In this document: positions 56,428 through 64,000 of the stretch, one piece after another | How positions within the stretch are numbered: the stretch's first letter is position 1 | Layout: each line of letters begins with the position of its first letter | NCBI GenBank assembly: GCA_964019055.1 | Contig: OZ025217.1 | Location: forward strand, 9,323,755 to 9,387,754 | Length of the DNA: 64,000 nt | Direction of reading: 5' to 3' | Origin: Anthopleura xanthogrammica | Taxonomy: Eukaryota; Cnidaria; Anthozoa; Actiniaria; Actiniidae | The notes under the pieces: generated by a model | Told to the model about the DNA's origin: nothing | Seen by the model: only the letters and a program-made list of their open reading frames with translations | Databases searched by the model: none | Program-made: the position numbers and the translations under genes

Positions 56428-58557
56428 ATGGAATCGTTTGTCGACGAACTGAAGAAGAAAGTCCAATGTTCCTTGTGTAATGATACACTTACTGAACCCA
56501 AGATCTTGTCTTGTTTCCACACATTTTGTAAGCCCTGCATCAAAAGACACGCTGAGCATGTCGACCAAATCAACATCTTCAAGTGCCCTACATGCAAATC
56601 ACAAACTTCTCTACCACAACTAAGCAGCGTCGAAGATCTACAGCCAAGTCTACTACATTCAAGAATCGTGAAAGGTCTGGCGTTGGTAGAAGGAGTAAAG
56701 GTTTGTTCTGTTTCTGACAGTCATTCTACAGCTTCTTGGTATTGTTTTGACTGTGATCGCTCGATGTGCGAGGAATGCGAGAAGAGCCATTCATTGTTTA
56801 TCAAAGATCACAAGATCATTCGTCTGGCTGATTTGAAGAAAGAAGATATTCAGTTCATAATAACAAGAGAAAATCCTTGTACAAGTCACCCACAGCACAG
56901 GCTAGAGTTCTTCTGTGAAGATTGTGATGCAATGGTTTGTGTGACATGCTTGAAAGATCACAGGAATCACAAGACAATGTCATTAGATAAATTTGCTTCG
57001 ATCAAGAAAGCTGTCCTGTCAAAACATTTGCAGGTACTGGACCAGTTGAGATTAGATGACAAGAAAAAACAGCAACAAGAAAAGATTGCTAACACAATCA
57101 AACAACAAGGAGAAAAAGCCAAAAAAGAAGTCAAAGACAAAACCAAGAAAATTATCCAAATGCTACAAGAAAACGAACGAGATTTGCTAAGACAAATCGA
57201 TGAGAAGTTGGACAAAGCCACAACAAACTTGAATATCATTCATCATATTCCAGCCGTCAAGGAATACATCAAGAATGTGATGGAAAGAGGACTGGCAAGT
57301 GAAATGATCAACATTCAAGAGACACAATGCTCTCAAAAATTCATCTTCAACCACATTTCACCATGCTCTAGAATAGACTATGTTCCTAATCAAGAGCTGA
57401 TGCGACAAGTGAATTCAGGTCTGGGAGAAATACGAACTTGTTCTAAAACAGACCATACGAAGAGCACTATTCAGGTGAAATCTGAGACAGAAGCTTTAAA
57501 GAAGGAAAAGTTGATAGTAATAACTAAATCCTCTACAGGAGAACTATATCGTGTTCCAAGGGATGTTCTAGACGTTCAAATCAAGCCTGAAGGAAATGTG
57601 AAAATAGAAAAGAAATATGTGAGAACTGATGGTAAAGTAGAAGTTGAATTCATGGCTAAAGTACCTGGTCGGTTGACAGTAGAGGTTCAAGTGAATGGGA
57701 ATCATGTATCTAACAGTCCACTAGTGATGAATGTCAAGCCACAGGAAATGAGAACAACGGGACAGTTTAACATGAAAGGTGTAAATATAGGACCTCGTGG
57801 ATTTAGAGGTATAGCAGTAAACAGAGACAATAGCAGGATCGCTGTTGCCAATATTGATTCTGACTGTGTCCATGTATTCACCACTGATGGAGATCTCTTA
57901 CTGACGTATGGTAGTCGAGGTAGTGCACAGGAACAATTATCTAGTCCTCACGGTTTAGCATTTCTGAATGATACGGATCTAGTCATAGTAGACTGGGGTA
58001 ATCATAGAATATGTATAATGAACACTACAACAGGGAAATTAGTAAAGACCTTTGGTAACCAAGGTAACGGTGATGGAGAGTTTTTTGATGCATATGGAGT
58101 ACACGTGGATGACGATGGTAACATCATTGTGTGTGATCATTGTAACCATCGTGTTCAAGTCTTCACAAGAGACGGTGACTATCAATATCAGTTTGGTTTG
58201 ACAACACAGGACAAGTTTGATCCATTTGATGTGATAACACATGATGGACTGTTTTACGTCAGTGATCATAATAATCAAGTTATTCATGTATTTGAGAAGA
58301 AAGGTAACGTCCCGACTAGAATATCGACGATTGGTGGATACAGCAGTACCGATGGACCATGGAGCCTGGCTATTGATAATGACCATCATCTACTGGTGTG
58401 TGATAATGGTAATAAACGCGTACAAAAATTCACATTGGATGGTCGTTTTGTAGGAAGGACTTGTGATGTAATCGAGAACCCTCTATTTATAACTGTTTTA
58501 AAGGACGGTCAGTCATTAGTTAGTACGTTTAATTCTGGTGTCTTGTGTGTAAAGTAG
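56428..58557 (+). CDS. TRIM-NHL protein (RING, two B-boxes, coiled coil, filamin, NHL), paralogue 1
   Basis: This single-exon gene encodes 709 residues as a likely cytoplasmic RING E3 ubiquitin ligase of the TRIM2/3/71 architecture. Order: RING at 13-57 (CSLC, CFHTFCKPC, CPTC), B-box 1 at about 92-131 (YCFDCDRSMCEEC), B-box 2 at about 150-190 (CTSHPQHRLEFFCEDCDAMVC), coiled coil at about 203-267, filamin-type repeat at about 376-437 (VQVNGNHVSNSPL), then NHL propeller repeats from about 455 (VHVFTTDGDLL, RICIMNTTTGKL, RVQVFTRDGDY, RVQKFTLDGRF). I start at ATG 56428 (MESFVDELK). An in-frame ATG at 56314 would add 38 residues, but the paralogue at 62556 has a stop in that stretch. Target proteins or RNAs are unknown. 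Lineage-specific intronless TRIM-NHL duplication is plausible. Confidence 0.92.
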   Translation: MESFVDELKKKVQCSLCNDTLTEPKILSCFHTFCKPCIKRHAEHVDQINIFKCPTCKSQTSLPQLSSVEDLQPSLLHSRIVKGLALVEGVKVCSVSDSHSTASWYCFDCDRSMCEECEKSHSLFIKDHKIIRLADLKKEDIQFIITRENPCTSHPQHRLEFFCEDCDAMVCVTCLKDHRNHKTMSLDKFASIKKAVLSKHLQVLDQLRLDDKKKQQQEKIANTIKQQGEKAKKEVKDKTKKIIQMLQENERDLLRQIDEKLDKATTNLNIIHHIPAVKEYIKNVMERGLASEMINIQETQCSQKFIFNHISPCSRIDYVPNQELMRQVNSGLGEIRTCSKTDHTKSTIQVKSETEALKKEKLIVITKSSTGELYRVPRDVLDVQIKPEGNVKIEKKYVRTDGKVEVEFMAKVPGRLTVEVQVNGNHVSNSPLVMNVKPQEMRTTGQFNMKGVNIGPRGFRGIAVNRDNSRIAVANIDSDCVHVFTTDGDLLLTYGSRGSAQEQLSSPHGLAFLNDTDLVIVDWGNHRICIMNTTTGKLVKTFGNQGNGDGEFFDAYGVHVDDDGNIIVCDHCNHRVQVFTRDGDYQYQFGLTTQDKFDPFDVITHDGLFYVSDHNNQVIHVFEKKGNVPTRISTIGGYSSTDGPWSLAIDNDHHLLVCDNGNKRVQKFTLDGRFVGRTCDVIENPLFITVLKDGQSLVSTFNSGVLCVK

Positions 58558-58699
58558 AATTGGCTTATATTTTATACCCGGCGTATTTGATCGGTATCAC
58601 ATCACATATTATTGAATGATACTCCAAGTTAGGTTTCGAGTGCTAAAATATGACCATTCACAGTTAATTCATTGATTAGCCGTTATTATTATTTTCTAT

Positions 58700-58705
58700 A
58701 ATAAA
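58700..58705 (+). terminator. Possible poly(A) signal of TRIM-NHL paralogue 1
   Basis: AATAAA lies 143 bases after the stop. It also borders a dispersed repeat (GCGCGCTCTGATTGGTCGAG), so the call is uncertain. Confidence 0.35.
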
Positions 58706-59322
58706 GCTTAAATAGTATGCGCGCTCTGATTGGTCGAGAACTGTGCTCTGTTAGTGAATGGAGCAAGGTTCCCAACGCCATCTGGGCGCGTGCGCAGAAA
58801 ACTTTGCAAAGAATTGTAAGAAAACGGCATCTAAAACTACAACGAATTCTTTTCTTTCTATATTATACTCGGTTTCTATATAGTGCTTCGTTCAGTAATA
58901 AAGCACTAACCTAGGAAGCGTCGAAAGCACTCAAGTAGTCTCTTCACACTTCTTTCGTGCCGACCTCATGATCACTTCCTGCGTGCTTTATTACTTAACG
59001 GAGCACGGAAAAAGCTGCTTTATTTGTTAATTGTGTTTGTTTTCTTATGTATTTGTTTGGTTTCTTATATTATTTTCGTCTTTCGCTTTTTTGGTTTATC
59101 TTTTCTTTTTTCTTTTTGCTTTTCATGAGAAGCACAGCTTCTAATGATAGGATAAGCAGCATACAGAAAACAAAAAAGTCATGCTGGGGCGATTTGTTTC
59201 CCCATTGCCTACCACGTGTCATTCCCTTGAGGATGTTTTTACTTCGTGCTATTTCTTTTTTATGCGTGTTTAGATAACCTATTTACGCATACTATTAACT
59301 TTAATTTTAATATATAAAAAAA

Positions 59323-59640
59323 AGAACTGAATTGGGTCTCTGGGCAGCAAATACTTTTATACCTGACGACTGGAATAAGTTGGATATTTCCAGAAAGAAT
59401 GCATCTTCTTTAACTAAGTTTAAAATAGGAGTTCACTAGTAAACTAGCTAAGTTTTAGCTTTCTTATATTTTAATAACTGTACATTTTTCCATTCATTTT
59501 TTTAGTCCTTTCTTTAGTCATTTTAATATTCATTATTATAAAATTATTATTCCAATGTATTTAGCTTTTTATATATCTTTTCTATTCAATTTTGTAGTTT
59601 CATTAGTCGATAATATTAATAAAGATTAATATCTATTCAA
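59323..59640 (+). mobile_element. LINE 3' fragment
   Basis: Thirty-eight codons plus stop (WAANTFIPDDWNKLD, then SSLTKFKIGVH, TAG at 59437) match the typical end of a non-LTR reverse transcriptase. An AT-rich 3' UTR ends near AATAAAGATTAATATCT. It is strongly 5'-truncated. Confidence 0.6.
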
Positions 59641-60281
59641 AATATTCCCCGTTTCTGATTGGGCCACAGCCCCCGGTTGATTTTTCATAACAAGCATTGA
59701 TTGACCAAATTTGGAAAGAAACGTCATTCGTCCAATAATTTTTTTAATGATTGGAAGATTGAATTGTGTGTTTATTCAAACCTCTAGCAGTTATAATAAC
59801 TGAATTACAGGTTAGGTCAGCACGTAATACAAATAATAAATAAATAGAGAATATATAGCAATAGTCACTATACTACTATTAATCAGCTATATTATTATCA
59901 ATCGTAGTATTACTGAAGAATTTTTACGCCGAGGTGAGAATAAATTGGGTTTTTTTTGAAAAAATTAAATACTTTGAATAAATAACAAAACAATCATTGG
60001 TTTGGCTATCGTATGACATGAGAAATCATGCATACCTCGAAGAGTGTTATCCGCCTGATCAGCATATGGCTTCGGCAGATAACACTCTCCTCGCTATGCG
60101 TAATTTTTAATATCTACTCAGCCTCATCCAATAATTGCTAAGTATTGCTTTGTATGTAGTGTTATTTTCATTCATTTGTATTATAGTTTGTCTTTTATTT
60201 CGAAGACTCTTCTGTAAATCACTTTTGTGAAGTAGATTATATCCTAAATAAAAATATTACTCCTATTATTATTACTCTTAT

Positions 60282-60611
60282 TTGTTATTATTATCATCAT
60301 CACCATCATCATGCATCATCGTCATCATCATCATCATCATCATATGCATCATCATCATCATCATCATATGCATCATCATCATCATCCTCATCATCATATG
60401 CATCATCATCCTCATCCTCATCCTCATCCTCATCCTCATCCTCATCCTCATCCTCATCCTCATCCTCATCCTCATCCTCATCCTCTTCCTCATCCTCATC
60501 AGCATCATCATCATCAGCATCATCACCATCATCATGCATCATCATCATCATTATCATCACCATCATCATCATCATCATCATCATATGCATCATCATCATC
60601 ATCATCATATG

Positions 60612-60671
<60 letters not shown>

Positions 60672-61033
60672 ATGCATCATCATCATCATCATCATATGCA
60701 TCATCATCATCATCCTCATCATCATATGCATCATCATCCTCATCCTCATCCTCATCCTCATCCTCATCCTCATCCTCATCCTCATCCTCATCCTCATCCT
60801 CATCCTCATCCTCATCCTCATCCTCATCCTCATCCTCATCTTCATCCTCATCCTCATCCTCATCCTCATCCTCATCCTCATCCTCATCCTCATCCTCATC
60901 CTCATCCTCATCCTCATCCTCATCCTCTTCCTCATCCTCATCAGCATCATCATCATCAGCATCATCACCATCATCATGCATCATCATCATCATTATCATC
61001 ACCATCATCATGCATCATCGTCATCACCATATG

Positions 61034-61090
<57 letters not shown>

Positions 61091-61115
61091 GCATCATGCA
61101 TCATGCATCATCATG
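60282..61115. repeat. CAT/CCTCAT compound microsatellite in two similar blocks
   Basis: (CAT)n tracts with ATATGCATCATC interruptions alternate with (CCTCAT)n hexamers. The order CAT, CCTCAT, CCTCTTCCTCATCC, then CAGCATCATCACC occurs twice (about 60300-60560 and 60575-61015), so the block itself was duplicated and then re-expanded. Poly-His, Met, Asp and Ser frames on both strands are artefacts. No other gene is seen in 58706-62555. Confidence 0.95.
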
Positions 61116-61989
61116 TCTGAAAGCCAGGTGCAAAAACTGGCGCACAGTAATGAAATCGGTGGTAGAACAATCTTTCATTTCATCATCAATTTTCACAATA
61201 TTATCTTGTAGGCTGTTAATTACTGATGAAGTCACAGCATTCCTGTGCTCTCTCTGGGAGAGAGTGTTGCTATGACAACACTATACTAACGGCTTAGTGC
61301 GCCGGACACCATAAACCCACACCTGCTGTCTAGTCTACTGATACAAATATATTCATAAAAATTGTCAGATTCGGCTAGAATTGAACGTCATGTTTATTCA
61401 TATTTGTCTATAGCTTGATTTTGAAATAAATTTCTACCCAATGAATTCATTTAAAAGATGAAAAAATAAGGACAGTAATTGCTAGGGTTCTTGACAATTA
61501 TATTCCTTTATTAATCTTTCATCTTAATCTAGCAGTTATATGTTTGTACACAACCTTTAATAAGCTTGTAGGTATATGTCGGTTTGGTAGAGAATAGTTA
61601 GCCATTCTTGGTAAAAGGAGGCTCGTTTATAAGAACAAGAACTAAATATAGTCCACAGTGTTATTCAGTATTGCTCATAGTGATCTGTCGTTATTGAAGT
61701 CGGTCATTCAGTTTTAACGCAAAGATAAAGTGGAATATATTGTAAGGCAATAGTTGAAGACGCGGTATGCGGAACTTTGACCTACCCCTCCCCCCTCACA
61801 CATTTATTCAAATTAATTAACCAGTTTTATTAAAATTAACATCAAAACTTGAAAAACAACTAGAAGCATCAGTTAAATTGTAAATGAGATTCCTTTTCAT
61901 GAGTGATACTTTGATTACTGCTATTTTAATAGTTGACAAATTACACTCACCCCCACTCCCACGGGAAAAGAAAATTTGTCCATTTTCTC

Positions 61990-62555
61990 GCCTCCCTCGC
62001 TTTGATTTCAGTGGCAACCCTTCTAATGATGATTCCTACATCTAGAACAATCTCTGTACTAATTTTGGTGCTTGTACGCGATCTGTCAAGATTTTTTGCA
62101 TTCTTATTTCATTGCGGATAACTTCCTCACAGTACCCCCTACGGTATCCAAGTTGTCTTCTGATAAATGCAGTTATGACGAATAACTATTGAAAATAATT
62201 CTAGAAGATACTTCAGGTCACACTAGATTAATTCCAACTAAGAAAACACATTCCAGAACAGGAATCTACAATCAATTAATCCACTTGGATCCAAGTGCAG
62301 GGATAACGTGATGTTCACTGTACACCATTCAATACTATCACTAACGAAGTACAAGTTTTTAAAACTCAAATCTAGTAACTCACTGAGTTATAATTGGATC
62401 TGTGAGATCAGATAAACGAAATATATTATCTTAAATTATGCATTCTTGGCGGGACATCATTTCAAGGAAGTAAAGGTCACCCTCATTTCCAAGAATCGCC
62501 TGACAATAGACTGACAAACAACATTATTCAGACAACTCCCTCAACTCCTGAAGAC
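61990..62555 (+). promoter_or_regulatory. Upstream region conserved between the two TRIM-NHL paralogues
   Basis: Segments such as AATAACTA after GACG/AACG, CAAGTGCAG, ACGTGATGTTCACTGTA and CCATTCAATACTATCACTAA match 55980-56427, diverged by scattered changes. The duplication therefore included 5' flanking DNA likely to hold the promoter. No TATA box was assigned. Confidence 0.5.
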
Positions 62556-64000
62556 ATGAAATCGTTTGTCGACGAACTGAAGAAGAAAGTCCAATGTTCC
62601 TTGTGTAATGATACACTTACTGAACCCAAGATCTTGTCTTGTTTCCACACATTTTGTAAGCCTTGCATAAAAAGACACGCTGAGCAGATCGACCAAATCA
62701 ACATCTTCAAGTGTCCTAAATGCAAATCACAAACTTCTCTACCAGAACTAAGCAGCGTCGAAGATCTACAGCCAAGTCTACTACATTCAAGAATCGTGAA
62801 AGGTCTGGCGTTGGTCGTAGAAGAAAAGGTTTGTTCTGTTTCCGACAGTCATTCTACAGCTACTTGGTATTGTTTTGACTGTGATCGCTCGATGTGTGAT
62901 GAATGCGAGAAGAACCATTCAGTGTTTACAACAGACCACAAGGTCGTTCGTCTGGCTGATTTAAAGAAAGAAGATATTCAGTTCATAATAACAAGAGAAA
63001 ATCCTTGTACAAGTCACCCACAGCACAGGCTAGAGTTCTTCTGTGAAGATTGTGATGCAATGGTTTGCGTGACATGCTTGAAAGGTCACAGGAATCACAA
63101 GACAATGTCATTAGATAAGTTTGCTTCGATCAAAAAAGCTGTATTGTCAAAGCATCTGAAGGTACTGGAGCAGTTGAGATTAGATGACAAGGAAAAGCAA
63201 CAACAAGAAAAGATTGCTGACACAGTCAAACAACAAGGAGAAAAAGCCAAAAAAGAAGTCAAAGACAAAACCAAGAAAATTATCCAAATGCTACAAGAAA
63301 ACGAACGAGATTTGCTAAGACAAATCGATAAGAAGTTGGACACAGCCACAACAAACTTGAATATCATTCATCATATTCCAGCCGTCAAGGAATACATCAA
63401 GAATGTGATGGAAAGAGGACTGGCAAGTGACATGATGAACATTCAACAGACACAATGCTCTCAAAAATTCATCTTCAACCACATTTCACCTAGCTCTAGA
63501 ATTAACTATGTTCCTAATCAAGAGCTGATGCGACAAGTGAATTCAGGTCTGGGAGAAATACAAACTTGTTTGAAAACTGACCATACGAAAAGCACTATTC
63601 AGGTGAAATCTGAGACAGAAGCTTTAAAGAAAGAAAAGTTGATAGTAATAACTAAATCCTCTACAGGAGAACTCAATCATGATCCAAGGGATGTTCTAGA
63701 CGTTCAAATCAAGCCTGAAGAAAATGTGAAAATAGAAAAGAAGTATGTGAGAACTGATGGTAAAGAAGAAGTTGAACTCATGGCTAAAGTAGCTGGTCGT
63801 TTGACAGCAGAGGTTCAAGTGAATGGGAATCATGTATCTAACAGTCCACTAGTGATGAATGTCAAGCCACAGGAAATGAGAACAACGGGACAGTTTAACA
63901 TGAAAGGTGTAAATATAGGATCTAGTGGATTGAGAGGTATAGCAGTAAACAGAGACAATAGCAGGATCGCTGTTGCCAATGATTCTTCTGACTGTGTCCA
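62556..64000 (+). CDS. TRIM-NHL protein, paralogue 2 (cut by the window end)
   Basis: An open frame of 481 codons from ATG 62556 (MKSFVDELKKKVQ) runs off the window with no stop. It is collinear with paralogue 1, without indels. RING (CSLC, CFHTFCKPC, CPKC), both B-boxes (CFDCDRSMCDEC; CTSHPQHRLEFFCEDC), coiled coil, filamin-type repeat (VQVNGNHVSNSPL) and the first NHL repeat (GSSGLRGIAVNRDN) are present. The zinc ligands are kept. Substitutions concentrate in the B-box 1 flank and linker. An ATG at about 62438 leads to a stop, so it is not the start. The offset from paralogue 1 is 6128 bases, in the same orientation. Confidence 0.9.
   Translation, partial: MKSFVDELKKKVQCSLCNDTLTEPKILSCFHTFCKPCIKRHAEQIDQINIFKCPKCKSQTSLPELSSVEDLQPSLLHSRIVKGLALVVEEKVCSVSDSHSTATWYCFDCDRSMCDECEKNHSVFTTDHKVVRLADLKKEDIQFIITRENPCTSHPQHRLEFFCEDCDAMVCVTCLKGHRNHKTMSLDKFASIKKAVLSKHLKVLEQLRLDDKEKQQQEKIADTVKQQGEKAKKEVKDKTKKIIQMLQENERDLLRQIDKKLDTATTNLNIIHHIPAVKEYIKNVMERGLASDMMNIQQTQCSQKFIFNHISPSSRINYVPNQELMRQVNSGLGEIQTCLKTDHTKSTIQVKSETEALKKEKLIVITKSSTGELNHDPRDVLDVQIKPEENVKIEKKYVRTDGKEEVELMAKVAGRLTAEVQVNGNHVSNSPLVMNVKPQEMRTTGQFNMKGVNIGSSGLRGIAVNRDNSRIAVANDSSDCV

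Noticed and set aside
60282..61211. Long His-, Ile-, Ser-, Met/Arg- and Asp/Glu-rich frames on both strands.
   Set aside because: All lie over CAT/CCTCAT microsatellite and share no domain or splice context.

Overview
This is eukaryotic genomic DNA, AT-rich and intron-bearing, packed with dispersed repeats. The gene content points to a cnidarian, most likely an anthozoan (stony coral or sea anemone). It includes a nicotinic-type Cys-loop receptor, a tandem pair of single-exon rhodopsin-class GPCRs, a secreted protein with three Frizzled cysteine-rich domains, a PAN/TSP1/discoidin adhesion-type gene, and duplicated single-exon TRIM-NHL genes. The species assignment is inference. No bacterial-style operons, CRISPR arrays, tRNA or rRNA genes were recognised.

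Layout. 1-2.7 kb holds little apart from a weak candidate 3' end of a minus-strand gene. 2.68-12.49 kb (+) is an alpha-type nicotinic acetylcholine receptor subunit. It has two alternative signal-peptide first exons and two 110-nt versions of the exon carrying loops D and A of the ligand-binding domain. 13.9-17.9 kb (-), possibly reaching 31.3 kb, encodes three complete Frizzled CRDs with no membrane domain. 20.5-21.6 and 25.6-26.6 kb (+) are two paralogous GPCRs inside a segmental duplication. The 3' coding tail of the second is the seed of a 97-bp tandem array of about 2.2 kb with a 7-unit higher-order period. 28.9-30.8 kb holds two LINE fragments. 31-38 kb is a repeat desert with foldback elements and an 825-bp DNA transposon. 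38.9-50.6 kb (-) is a signal peptide-PAN-TSP1-discoidin gene, interrupted by about 304 perfect copies of an 8-bp satellite that directly abut the TSP1 splice acceptor. 53.4-54.8 kb (+) is a decayed, divergently oriented relative of that gene. It still carries the linker exon that the minus-strand copy lacks. 56.4-58.6 kb and 62.6 kb to the window end (+) are tandem TRIM-NHL paralogues about 6.1 kb apart, separated by CAT/CCTCAT microsatellites.

The genes do not form an operon or a single pathway. Several are surface or secreted signalling and adhesion molecules of kinds often expanded in anthozoans. The recurring theme is local duplication at every scale: exons (receptor), domains (Frizzled CRDs), coding tails (GPCR and discoidin genes), whole genes (GPCR, TRIM-NHL, TSP1/discoidin), and satellites that grew out of or against exons. 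Exon boundaries were derived by reading splice signals and checking phase by hand. They need transcript confirmation.
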